This document shows positions 1-8,096 of a stretch of DNA of 64,000 bases, one piece after another. Under the pieces are notes generated by a model, which was not told the origin of the DNA, made no database searches, and worked only from the letters and a program-made list of their open reading frames with translations. The stretch covers positions 186,001-250,000 of the forward strand of contig CALSOR010000007.1 in the NCBI GenBank assembly GCA_943788025.1. Direction: 5' to 3'. The first letter of the stretch is position 1. Every line of letters starts with the position of its first letter. Origin of the DNA: JABAAE01 sp905480545 (GTDB taxonomy: Bacteria; Planctomycetota; Planctomycetia; Pirellulales; Pirellulaceae). Both the position numbers and the translations under genes were made by a program.

Positions 1-613
1 GAAGTAACATGCCGGATTGAGCCGCCATGACTTGGTCGAAAATGTCAACGACATCGAAAAGTCGGGACAAATGTTCGATGATATATTGGCGATTGAATGA
101 AACCAAAGACGTTAGATCCCGGTTGCATGAACAAAAGTCCGCCTTCTCTTCACGGAAGTTCTGATACGCTGGATGCGACGTTCGCGTTTGGAAAGAATCT
201 GAATTTTTTTCCGCCTGTAAATTGTGGGTGTTCTCGTCATGAATCGTGATGAAAACAAATCCTCCGGGCTTGGTGATGCGCCGAAGTTCGCAAATCCGCG
301 ACAGATATAAATCATCAATGTGAGTGAAGATTGATGTCGCGAACACTAAGGAGAAAAAACGGTCCTCAAAGAATAGACTCGGTTGCGTCGTTGAGACTGT
401 AAAGTGGAAGGGGGGGCTTAAATTTTGGTGGCACCAGAGGACCAGATCTGAATCGATATCTACACCCCATGCTTCACCATGTTCGGCCCAATCGGCAAAC
501 CATCTCAGAACTCTAGCGTTAGCGCATCCGAATTCCAGAATATTACCGGGGCCTTTTTGGGCAGGGATACCATTTTTGACAAGACGTCGTCTAATCTTTC
601 GAGCGTCACGCAT
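1..613 (-). CDS. class I SAM-dependent methyltransferase, partial at left edge
   Basis: The minus-strand frame encodes a methyltransferase with the AdoMet-binding motif ILEFGCANARVLRW, followed by the acidic loop GVDIDS, the motif FATSIFTHI and the post-motif LRRITKPGGFVFIT. These are the classic order of motifs I to IV of the small-molecule or sugar-type Methyltransf_11/25 families. The protein runs off the window and lacks its C-terminal end. The start is uncertain: the first ATG is at 613, but the same frame stays open upstream to a TAG near 756 and its translation (PDGDFLKYDQSSHRYLTSG) looks coding. No ATG, GTG or TTG is present in that upstream stretch, so the N-terminus may be affected by a sequence change. 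The substrate cannot be told. Confidence 0.75.
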   Translation of the reverse strand, partial: MRDARKIRRRLVKNGIPAQKGPGNILEFGCANARVLRWFADWAEHGEAWGVDIDSDLVLWCHQNLSPPFHFTVSTTQPSLFFEDRFFSLVFATSIFTHIDDLYLSRICELRRITKPGGFVFITIHDENTHNLQAEKNSDSFQTRTSHPAYQNFREEKADFCSCNRDLTSLVSFNRQYIIEHLSRLFDVVDIFDQVMAAQSGMLL

Positions 614-906
614 TCCAGACGTAAGGTATCTGTGAGAGGACTGATCGTACTTAAGAAAATCGCCGTCTGGAACGGGGAGTTGTTCTGGATCGAATTCCGC
701 ATCGCCGGTTAGTTTCGCATTTTGTTTGAGACAAAAGCCTGGCTAAGAAAATTGGTTTGAGGCCTCTACGAATCGAGTTTCTCGAATTCGTGCTTGTTTG
801 GTGGCTGCCATGGTAAATCGTCGGTCCAAATGGGCTGTGGTCTGTGACTAAGTATTGCACTGGTTCTTTGTTTTCCGTAAAGTTCGCAAAAACAGGAGTG
901 GAATAA

Positions 907-1164
907 GTGAGACAAATTGCTATCACAGTCGGGATGATCGTCCTTTGCGCCACGAGTGTTGGGTGTCCTGCGTGGCGATGGCGATATCCATGGCAACCGC
1001 CAGGATCGATGTACGATCAAGCCAATCGCGCCACAATACACGACCCATTTCCGGATAACCAAATCGGCGCTAACGTCGAAGGTATTCGCCCACGTGAGTT
1101 TGCATCTCCTTCGGCACAGCCCGTCCGTGACCGCTATTGGGTCGATTCACAGCAGCGACGCTAG
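907..1164 (+). CDS. small planctomycete-type lipoprotein, unknown function
   Basis: This 85-residue protein starts at a GTG preceded by AGGAG eight bases upstream (894-898). It opens with a hydrophobic signal and a lipobox-like end (SVGC, residues 17-20), so it is probably an exported lipoprotein. The mature part is short and Pro/Arg-rich, with the phrase HDPFPDNQIGANVEGIRPREF. That style (HDP-PD-IGP-GxRPRxF) is familiar from small conserved hypothetical proteins of planctomycetes; this is from memory, not a search. It is divergent from the methyltransferase and upstream of the sigma factor, with no evident operon link. Function unknown. Confidence 0.6.
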   Translation: MRQIAITVGMIVLCATSVGCPAWRWRYPWQPPGSMYDQANRATIHDPFPDNQIGANVEGIRPREFASPSAQPVRDRYWVDSQQRR

Positions 1165-1187
1165 TCACTACGATCTTTAGAAACGCC

Positions 1188-1223
1188 TGTTTTGCATTGA
1201 TCTCATGTTTTGCATTGATTTCA
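1188..1223. repeat. 2 x 18-bp tandem duplication
   Basis: Two adjacent 18-bp copies of TGTTTTGCATTGATCTCA differ at one position (C/T). They lie in the 217-bp spacer between the small lipoprotein gene and the ECF sigma gene. Nothing else was recognised in this spacer. Confidence 0.85.
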
Positions 1224-1381
1224 AGTCGGCCAACGCATTCTGTTCTCGCAGGCACACGACTAAAAACGGCTTCAATTGCGCCGGTCGCGCTAAATCCGGT
1301 GATTTGTTGTAAATTCTTTGTAACGCCAAACAGCCACTCGCGTTACCTCATAAGACAGTCCGAATCGCATGCAATTCCGAT

Positions 1382-1951
1382 ATGACGACAGATTCCAATA
1401 AAGTTGATCATCGCCAATGGGTGATGGACGCACTTGAGCAATATGAACGCAAATTGCTGAGGTACGCCACGCGCCTTCTTGGGGGAGATGAAGATGGTGC
1501 ACAAGACATTGTGCAGCATGCTTTTTTGAAATTGTGTCAACAAGATTACGAAAAAATTGGTGCGCGAATTGCCCCGTGGTTGTATTTGGTTTGTCGAAAC
1601 AAGGTGCTTGATCAGATGCGAAAAAAGAAACGCATGGAATCGACAGGTGAAGAACGCGAAAAAGCTATTGAGGGTCGAGAAATCGACCCCAGTCAAACGG
1701 CTGAAAAACAGGATTTTATTTCGCTTGTCCAAAAGTTAATTGGCCAGTTGCCTGAAAGCCAGCGTGAAGTCATTGATTTATGGTCACATGGATTGCATTA
1801 CGCTGAGATTGCATCGGTTATTGAAAAGAATGAATCAACGGTACGGGTTCAGGTCCATCGTGCGATTCAAAAGTTGAAAGTTCATCCCGCGATCAGCCGT
1901 TGGCTGGATTCCGGCCCCAAAATATTACCCGCCACGAGTACTGCAAACTAA
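1382..1951 (+). CDS. ECF-type RNA polymerase sigma-70 factor
   Basis: A 189-residue ECF sigma factor with only regions 2 and 4. Region 2 covers about residues 15-85 (ERKLLRYATRLLGGDEDGAQ, then APWLYLVCRNKVLDQMRKKK, the core-binding and -10 recognition helices). Region 4 covers about 115-175 (LPESQREVIDLWSHGLHYAE with a helix-turn-helix, ESTVRVQVHRAIQKLK). It directs RNA polymerase to alternative promoters. The next gene downstream begins with an anti-sigma-like segment and carries a VWA domain, so the two probably form a signalling pair. The 154-bp spacer between them may hold a promoter, but none is clear. Confidence 0.92.
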   Translation: MTTDSNKVDHRQWVMDALEQYERKLLRYATRLLGGDEDGAQDIVQHAFLKLCQQDYEKIGARIAPWLYLVCRNKVLDQMRKKKRMESTGEEREKAIEGREIDPSQTAEKQDFISLVQKLIGQLPESQREVIDLWSHGLHYAEIASVIEKNESTVRVQVHRAIQKLKVHPAISRWLDSGPKILPATSTAN

Positions 1952-2105
1952 CAAAATCATTTTGGTCGTCTTAGGGTAACCATGGAAATGGGCTGTTGAT
2001 TAGGGCAGCGTATTTTTGAAATGGGCGATCGGATGGATATAGATTTCGAAATTGGATGCGAATGTTGTTCCGTTCGAATAGTCTTACGCAAATGTTTTTT
2101 ACAAA

Positions 2106-2471
2106 GTGAGTAAAAAAGTGAACGTCGAAAATAATGGCCAGCACTTTGATGACGAAGATGTCAATTTGACTGCGTATGCGCTCGGCGAAATTAGCGATCC
2201 AAAAACAAAGGTACGTCTCGAGTCTCTTTTGAAAGAAGATAAGGGCAAGCGTGCAGATTACGAGGCAACGTTGCAGTTGGCGGCGATGATTCGCGAGTCG
2301 GTTGACGATGACTTGCCGCTCGCACCGGGTTCACTTCATAACGTCGTCTTGGCTGAATTGGGAGAGTCGGCTGAATTGGAGAGTCGGCTGAATTGGGAGA
2401 GTCGGCTGAATTGGGAGAATCGGCTGACTTGCCCAACGAAAAATCCGATGACGCAATTTCAAAAGCATTAA
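2106..2471 (+). CDS. N-terminal part of split anti-sigma/VWA protein
   Basis: This frame starts at GTG 2106 and encodes an anti-sigma-like N-terminus: an acidic start followed by LTAYALGEIS at residues 21-30, a phrase typical of planctomycete anti-sigma/zinc-finger-like domains fused to VWA proteins. It follows the ECF sigma gene. After residue ~90 it enters an 18-bp tandem repeat encoding ELGESA. The second repeat copy is 17 bp (one G missing at 2378-2379), so the frame shifts into nonsense (ESRLNWESRLNWENRL) and ends at 2471. Restoring one G joins it in frame to the gene that continues to 5548. I take this as the true 5' end of that gene, not an independent protein. Confidence 0.6.
   Translation: MSKKVNVENNGQHFDDEDVNLTAYALGEISDPKTKVRLESLLKEDKGKRADYEATLQLAAMIRESVDDDLPLAPGSLHNVVLAELGESAELESRLNWESRLNWENRLTCPTKNPMTQFQKH
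2352..2422 (+). repeat. 18-bp coding tandem repeat, 4 copies, one short by 1 bp
   Basis: Units are 2352-2369 (18 bp), 2370-2386 (17 bp), 2387-2404 (18 bp) and 2405-2422 (18 bp, one substitution). Each 18-bp unit reads GCTGAATTGGGAGAGTCG and encodes AELGES. The 17-bp unit has GG where the others have GGG and causes a -1 frameshift in the host gene. Confidence 0.95.
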
Positions 2472-5400
2472 CTTCTGAGGTGGATTCGAATGGCAATAAG
2501 GTTAGTAAGTCATTGAAATCGAATTTTTTGCGGCGTCCCGCATATTCGTTTCGCACACAGGCGTTGGCGATTACGCTTTGCCTGACGGTGGTTTGCACGT
2601 TTGCAATTTGGCGCCCCTGGGAATCGAAAACCGGCGAACATGATAATGTTGCAATGGTTTTGGGTAATGCGAGTGATCGTCAGGCGGACAGCGGACAAGA
2701 GTCACGAGTTGAAGAATTGAGTGATTCTGACTTATTGAACCTCCAAGAGCAGGGCAATCAGTCTGGTGCCGGGAGTCGCGGATCTGGCGAGCTTGATGAA
2801 GCAGAACGCTTCTATGACAAAGATGCGGACGTCAGTAACTCTTTGGGCATTCGAACAAAGCGAAGTGGTACGATTTCGCATGATGGAATCGTCCAATCGG
2901 CTCAAAGTTCACCTGCTCAAACTTCCAATGTGCCGGATTTCGATTCGCCAAATTCTAAGATCCCAAATTCTAAGATCCCAAATTCATCGAAGAAAAATAT
3001 TGTTCCCATGTCGCTGGGAAATCCGGGTTCCCAAGACTTTAGTGGTGCACCTGCTAATCGAAGTTCTGGTTCAAAAAAGGCTGCACAGCCGGCCGATGGC
3101 TTAAGTTCACCTTTGGAAAGTGAATCTGGAGCTAGTCCAGGAGGTGGAATGAGCGAAGCGGAATCGTCCGGTATTGGATCACGCGGTATTGGAGGCGGTT
3201 TTGGTGGTGGTTTTGGTGGTGGTGGAATCGCTGACAAAGAGATTGATGTCTTGCCCAATAAAGTTCTTGAGCAGCAGAAATTTCAGCGAGGATCAGCCAA
3301 TGGTCGCGAGCGATTGGGTGGCATGGATTTAAAAAAGAAGGGGCAATTTGGAGTAAGTCCGTCCAATGGCATGAAGGAAAGTGGATCTGAGGATAACCAA
3401 ACAGCACAAAACAGACGTGCTCGGAAGCAAGTTGAAAATGGTGGTGGAAGCGGTTCAGGGAATATGGCTCCCAAAAGCAAATCCGCGACGAATCGTTCGG
3501 TGAATAAAGCGTCCGATCCAAGTGATTCTGAAAAGCCCATCGGCGGTCGAATTGCGAATTCAACCCAGCAGCCCCAAGCCGATTCCTATTCCGGGAAGAA
3601 TGGAAATCCGGCAAATGATATGGGTGTGAAATCTGGCGAAGAAAAATTTGGCAATGATGGCTCGGTTCAAGGGGCTGCCGAAAGAAATTCTGGTCAGCCA
3701 CGTGATATGAAGCTTTCGCAATTGAAGCCGAGGGGAAAAGCGTCGGAAGCTGACGGATTGATTGAACGAAAAATGAAAAAGAAGACCGAGAGTTTTTCAA
3801 TCAAACCTGAGTCGTCAGCTGCAAAACCTGGAGAAAGTGGAGCGGGATATGAAAAATCAGCTTCGAAGAAGACTGAGGATTTGAAATCGGAGCGAGCGAT
3901 TGAGCCGGCGATGGAATCGAAAGTTTCGCCGAGATTCATTGAGTCAGACCCAAAGGGAAAAGAATCTTCATCGGCTTCTTTTGGCGGGAAGCCTGTCGTA
4001 GATGGGGAAAAGGATCTGAAAGAAGCGATTGAGAAAGAACAAGAACAAAAATCGGGTCAGCAGACTGACAAATCTGATATGCCGAGTGAAGAACTGAAAT
4101 GGTATAAAAAAATCGTTCCAGTTCATGAAAATGATTTTGTTCAGCCATTGGGCACCAATGCACTTTCGACCTTTTCGATTGATACCGACACTGCCTCGTA
4201 CACAAATTTACGTCAGAAGTTGCGAAACAATGTACGGCCCAATCCGGCTGAGGTTCGAATCGAGGAAATGCTTAACTACTTTAGCTATGCGTATCCAAAA
4301 CCGAAACGAAATGATCCGTTTTCTGTGACGATGGAAATTGCCTCATGCCCCTGGACACCGGGAAATAAGCTGTTGCGAGTTGGAATGAAGGCACGTGAAA
4401 TTGCAAATGCAGAACGACCGGCGAGCAATTTAGTCTTTCTGATCGACGTTTCCGGATCGATGCGGAATGAAAAGAAGCTTCCATTGCTTCAGAAAGGATT
4501 GAGTTCACTTGTCGACCAACTTCGTGAAGACGATTATGTTTCGATTGTGACTTATTCAGATACGATAAAGAATCCATTGCAGCCAACCGATGGTTCGAAA
4601 AAAGCTGAGATCAAGCAAGTGATCAATTCATTGACTGCGGGAGGAAGCACCAACGGCAGCGGCGGATTAGAAGAATCGTACCGCCTGGCCGAGCAGTATT
4701 TCCTAAAGGGTGGAACAAATCGCATTGTGATGGGCACCGACGGCGATTTCAATTTTGGAATTTCTGACGACGATGAACTGGTTGAGTTTATTAAAAATAA
4801 AACGGAGAATTCTAAGGTCTTTTTGACAGTCTGTGGATTTGGTACCGATAATTTTAAGGACCAAAAAGTTCAAAAGATGGCGCAAAATGGAAATGGAAAA
4901 GTCTTCTACATTGATTCCTTTGAAGAGGCAAAACGGGTTTTTGTAGAAAAGATATCTGGCGGGTTAGTGACGATGGCCAAAGACGTCAAATTGCAATTGC
5001 TTTTTAATCCGCGAACGGTGCAGTCGTATCGCTTGATCGGCTATGAAAACCGAATGCTTGAGGCTCAGGACTTTGACAACGATCAAAAAGACGCCGGCGA
5101 AATGGATGCGGGAGACCGTGTCACGGCGTTATACGAAATTGTCCCTGCTGATTCAGATTTGACTTTTTCAACGGTGGCGGATGCCAACACCATTGATTTG
5201 AAGTATCAGGTGATTGAGGAAAAGAAGTATTCTTTGACAAAGGATGCGGGTTCAAATGAGATTGCGACACTACGCATTCGCTTTAAGCAGCCGGAATCCG
5301 ACGAAAGTGAAAAGCGTGAATTTCCTGTGGAGAACAATTCGACATCGTTTAACCGAGCTTCCAAGGATTTGCAATTTGCATCATCGGTTGCGGGGTTGGG

Positions 5401-5548
5401 ATTGCTTTTGCGAAACTCGAAGCATCGCGGTTCATTGAATTTCGAAGGCTTGAAAGAATATGCAACGGGAGCACTGAGCGACGAAAAAGATGAAGCTCGC
5501 AAAGAACTTTTAGAGTTGATTCAACGTGCAAAAGAAATGTATCGATAG
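2393..5548 (+). CDS. YfbK-like VWA domain protein (main part of split gene)
   Basis: This 1051-residue frame, opening at a TTG inside the repeat, is the body of the anti-sigma/VWA protein. It has a transmembrane helix at residues ~55-73 (TQALAITLCLTVVCTFAIW), a very long Gly/Ser/Lys-rich low-complexity linker (~80-560, including GGGFGGGFGGGG), an N-terminal VWA-associated segment (~580-660, SIDTDTASYTNLRQKL), a VWA domain (~680-860) with intact MIDAS motif DVSGSM, and a C-terminal DUF3520-like part. The order matches the YfbK family. The cytoplasmic N-terminus presumably contacts the upstream ECF sigma factor while the VWA domain is across the membrane. The true gene is probably 2106-5548 (about 1147 residues) once one base is restored. 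Confidence 0.88.
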   Translation: MGESAELGESADLPNEKSDDAISKALTSEVDSNGNKVSKSLKSNFLRRPAYSFRTQALAITLCLTVVCTFAIWRPWESKTGEHDNVAMVLGNASDRQADSGQESRVEELSDSDLLNLQEQGNQSGAGSRGSGELDEAERFYDKDADVSNSLGIRTKRSGTISHDGIVQSAQSSPAQTSNVPDFDSPNSKIPNSKIPNSSKKNIVPMSLGNPGSQDFSGAPANRSSGSKKAAQPADGLSSPLESESGASPGGGMSEAESSGIGSRGIGGGFGGGFGGGGIADKEIDVLPNKVLEQQKFQRGSANGRERLGGMDLKKKGQFGVSPSNGMKESGSEDNQTAQNRRARKQVENGGGSGSGNMAPKSKSATNRSVNKASDPSDSEKPIGGRIANSTQQPQADSYSGKNGNPANDMGVKSGEEKFGNDGSVQGAAERNSGQPRDMKLSQLKPRGKASEADGLIERKMKKKTESFSIKPESSAAKPGESGAGYEKSASKKTEDLKSERAIEPAMESKVSPRFIESDPKGKESSSASFGGKPVVDGEKDLKEAIEKEQEQKSGQQTDKSDMPSEELKWYKKIVPVHENDFVQPLGTNALSTFSIDTDTASYTNLRQKLRNNVRPNPAEVRIEEMLNYFSYAYPKPKRNDPFSVTMEIASCPWTPGNKLLRVGMKAREIANAERPASNLVFLIDVSGSMRNEKKLPLLQKGLSSLVDQLREDDYVSIVTYSDTIKNPLQPTDGSKKAEIKQVINSLTAGGSTNGSGGLEESYRLAEQYFLKGGTNRIVMGTDGDFNFGISDDDELVEFIKNKTENSKVFLTVCGFGTDNFKDQKVQKMAQNGNGKVFYIDSFEEAKRVFVEKISGGLVTMAKDVKLQLLFNPRTVQSYRLIGYENRMLEAQDFDNDQKDAGEMDAGDRVTALYEIVPADSDLTFSTVADANTIDLKYQVIEEKKYSLTKDAGSNEIATLRIRFKQPESDESEKREFPVENNSTSFNRASKDLQFASSVAGLGLLLRNSKHRGSLNFEGLKEYATGALSDEKDEARKELLELIQRAKEMYR
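2951..2980 (+). repeat. 2 x 15-bp in-frame tandem duplication
   Basis: AATTCTAAGATCCCA occurs twice in a row inside the linker of the VWA gene and gives the peptide repeat NSKIPNSKIP. As a multiple of three it leaves the frame intact. Confidence 0.9.
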
Positions 5549-5784
5549 AGAGGTCTGATGTGGCTGGCGATGTTATTGCCTCGACAGCATTTCTGTTCGA
5601 GGCCAATCCGTTGCTGTTTTGGTCGACGGGCAAATGATTCCGTTAAGAACTTCACGCCAACTTGATCACCGTCGATCACAATACGAAGAGAAGGTCTTCT
5701 GGCGTTTCGGTTTTTCCAGCAAGGCGTTCTCACCTTTCAGTTGTCTAGCACTCGGTCTCAATTGAAAGTCGCCATGAAAACAGG

Positions 5785-6642
5785 CTATGCAGCCTGTCTG
5801 TGGAATCTGGGTGTCCAACATGAGACACGTTCTCTGTACCTTAAATAGGGATCACCGAAGCGTTTGATCATGTCCCGTTCTTCAATTGGCCTAACAACCC
5901 AATGCCAAACGATTGCACCGAGCAGGGAATAAACCAAGATTGGCATTGAATGAAAAACAATTGAGATGGCGATACCTTGGCCGATCCCCGCAATTGCCAT
6001 GGGATTACGAACGTAACCATAGGGACCCGATATCACCAGGTTGTTTGTTTGATCCAATGGAAGTGGCGTGCCATTTCCATCTCGAACCATGAAAAACGAA
6101 CTGGTCAGCCCAAGTGAGCTGAAACAGACGAATAATGTCGAACCAACAACAGTTTGTATTCCAAGTTTTGGCATCAATACATTACCAAATGCATCAAGGA
6201 TGACGTAAGGAACGACAACGAGTGCAAGAACCCAGATGCAGATGATTTGCACCAGTGTTTTTGACACATTCCAGAGCAAATTGGTTGATGAGTTTCGAAA
6301 CAACGATTCGTTGAAGCAAAGAAAAACGTTGTAGAAAAGACCCAGTACCATCAGTCCGGTAGGTAAGTAGCCACTGGCAGTGATCGCAGTCGCGTTGCAA
6401 CAATACAGTGATGCGTAGGCAAACGCTCCAAGGATGATCAGCTCGACCGTTGTGCTCTTGCAGTAAGCGCGAACGACGGACAGGCCCCCGATCAGAGTCA
6501 TATCCGGAGCAAAAAACGCCCAAAATGCAGTGGGCGAAATTCCATCGAATTGAAACGCGGTGAAGAAAGTTGAGCTAGACGCAAGGCCCACCCACCAAGC
6601 ACTGATCAACGCGGCTTGAATCAGGTAGGCGGTTTCTTTCAT
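5785..6642 (-). CDS. isoprenylcysteine carboxyl methyltransferase-like membrane protein
   Basis: A 285-residue polytopic membrane protein with about seven hydrophobic segments. The C-terminal third carries the signature of the ICMT/PEMT-like integral membrane methyltransferases: GPYGYVRNPMAIAG (about residue 205) and, after a hairpin of hydrophobic residues, a cytoplasmic EERDMIKRFGDPYLRYRERV. These bind S-adenosylmethionine in the family. The bacterial substrate is unknown and could be a lipid or small thiol/carboxyl compound. It stands alone: its start faces a 288-bp spacer and its end faces the 236-bp spacer after the VWA gene, in neither of which I recognise a feature. Confidence 0.8.
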   Translation of the reverse strand: MKETAYLIQAALISAWWVGLASSSTFFTAFQFDGISPTAFWAFFAPDMTLIGGLSVVRAYCKSTTVELIILGAFAYASLYCCNATAITASGYLPTGLMVLGLFYNVFLCFNESLFRNSSTNLLWNVSKTLVQIICIWVLALVVVPYVILDAFGNVLMPKLGIQTVVGSTLFVCFSSLGLTSSFFMVRDGNGTPLPLDQTNNLVISGPYGYVRNPMAIAGIGQGIAISIVFHSMPILVYSLLGAIVWHWVVRPIEERDMIKRFGDPYLRYRERVSCWTPRFHRQAA

Positions 6643-6930
6643 TTGTACACTTCACTGTCTAAAACACTCAACACCGCTCAAGTCCACATCAGCGGCTTGA
6701 TGGTCGAGTGGTTGCTTTTTTGGACGATTGTTGGTGGACCCAGTCAATCTGAACTGGTGATTATTAGCAAGCAGCAATTTTTCTTCCACTTGAAAATCGG
6801 GATACGATGCAAACGCTTAAGGTACTATGAGCTTTTGAAGCTCGTGAATTAGCGGCTCATTTTTTCAAGCATCCATTGTTATGCAGACGATAATAGCAAA
6901 ATCGCTAAACGATTGTTCGGCGTATCACTC

Positions 6931-7545
6931 CTAAACGTCTAAACTTTGCCAACAATACCAACTGGCAACTGTTTCATAGGGTTGCCAGATGGTCGCAATT
7001 TTATGTAGCTCGGATTTGGTAACTTCGTCAGGCAGGTTGTAATTCTTCTTCATCGCATTCTGGATGCCCAGGTCGTCGACTGGAAACACGTCCAGTCGTC
7101 CCATCGCGAACATCAAGAACATTTGTGCGGTCCAGCGGCCGATTCCCTTTACCAAAGTGAGCTCGGCGATGATCCCTTCGTTTTCTTTTTTTGCAAAGCC
7201 GCGGAAATTGATAATGCCTTCACATGCTTTGCCGGAAAGGTCCAAAATGTACGAGGCTTTCTGACGGGAAACGCCGGCTTCGCGAAGTTGGTCGACTGTG
7301 AATTCGACGAGAGTTTCGGCAGTGAAGACTTGCTCGTTCGCCAATTTTCGCAAGCGGTCTCGGATGGTATTGGCGGCTGCGACTGAAATTTGTTGTGACA
7401 AAATCGAATTGACCAGCATGTCGAATTTGTTGCGACTCAGCTTGTGAGTGAAGGGACCAACGTCTTTGATTATCTGTTTCATCACAGGGTCAGATTTTCT
7501 CAGGTGCTGAATCGCTGATTTGATATGTTGTGCTGATATGGGCAT
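6931..7545 (-). CDS. alkA: DNA-3-methyladenine glycosylase II-like (HhH-GPD family)
   Basis: A base-excision repair glycosylase of the HhH-GPD superfamily that removes alkylated purines. Visible are the helix-hairpin-helix LVKGIGRWTAQMFL and the catalytic aspartate region DVFPVDDLGIQNAM; the family uses the Asp in this position. An upstream segment (NKFDMLVNSILSQQISVAAA) matches the conserved SILSQQ helix. The ~204-residue length fits the shorter AlkA-like proteins that lack the N-terminal TATA-like domain. I chose ATG 7545 because the longer frame (to 7632) would overlap the upstream acetyltransferase. It is the last of three minus-strand genes (ggt, GNAT, alkA). Confidence 0.85.
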   Translation of the reverse strand: MPISAQHIKSAIQHLRKSDPVMKQIIKDVGPFTHKLSRNKFDMLVNSILSQQISVAAANTIRDRLRKLANEQVFTAETLVEFTVDQLREAGVSRQKASYILDLSGKACEGIINFRGFAKKENEGIIAELTLVKGIGRWTAQMFLMFAMGRLDVFPVDDLGIQNAMKKNYNLPDEVTKSELHKIATIWQPYETVASWYCWQSLDV

Positions 7546-7582
7546 TGGAAATGGTGCGTGGGCGATAAACGATCTGAGGGCT

Positions 7583-8083
7583 TTAAATGGACTTGGAAAA
7601 GTAATATTCCCAATAAGTTTCATGCGAGTCATTCATTTCGCGGGTTTGCTTACCTTTCTCAAAACCAAACTTCTCAAAAAATCTATGCGCCCTTTGAAAG
7701 CGGGTGTCTGACCAGAATTCAATTTTCGAAAACCCCTTTTCTTTCGCCCAATCAATGTTCCATTGCATCAGGTCTCGGCCAGCAGAGGTGCCTCGCAGTT
7801 TTTCATGGAGGTAAAGTCGTTTAAAAGTGCACAGACCCGCATTGATATCGACGGGCAGAACCGCATGGGTTCCCACAACGTTTCCGTCCACTTCCATCAC
7901 AGCAAAAACGCCCCCCGACCGAAAATATTTTTCTTCGATCGCAAGCAAATCTGCTTCGGATCCCTCGAGGCAAACCGCGTCGTTCCATTCATTCAGAACC
8001 GAATCAATTAGTTTGATGACGTCTTGGCTGTCGTTATCGTTTGCATTTCGAATGCTCATCTTTCGTCGATCGTTTTCCATCAA
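7583..8083 (-). CDS. GNAT family N-acetyltransferase
   Basis: A 166-residue GNAT enzyme, which transfers acetyl from acetyl-CoA to an amine. Motif A is visible as FKRLYLHEKLRGTSAGRDLM, with the R-G-x-x-x-G-R pyrophosphate-binding loop slightly altered from the usual R/Q-x-x-G-x-G/A. Motif B is near FWSDTRFQRAHRFFEKFGFE. A second start, MSIRNAND at 8059, is possible and would remove eight charged residues. The gene begins 13 bases after the ggt stop codon, so the two are probably co-transcribed. Substrate unknown. Confidence 0.85.
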   Translation of the reverse strand: MMENDRRKMSIRNANDNDSQDVIKLIDSVLNEWNDAVCLEGSEADLLAIEEKYFRSGGVFAVMEVDGNVVGTHAVLPVDINAGLCTFKRLYLHEKLRGTSAGRDLMQWNIDWAKEKGFSKIEFWSDTRFQRAHRFFEKFGFEKGKQTREMNDSHETYWEYYFSKSI

Positions 8084-8096
8084 TTAAATTGTTTGT

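Noticed and set aside
3132..3800. 222-codon minus-strand frame
   Set aside because: It is antisense to the low-complexity linker of the VWA gene; its length comes from the biased composition and it has no motif.
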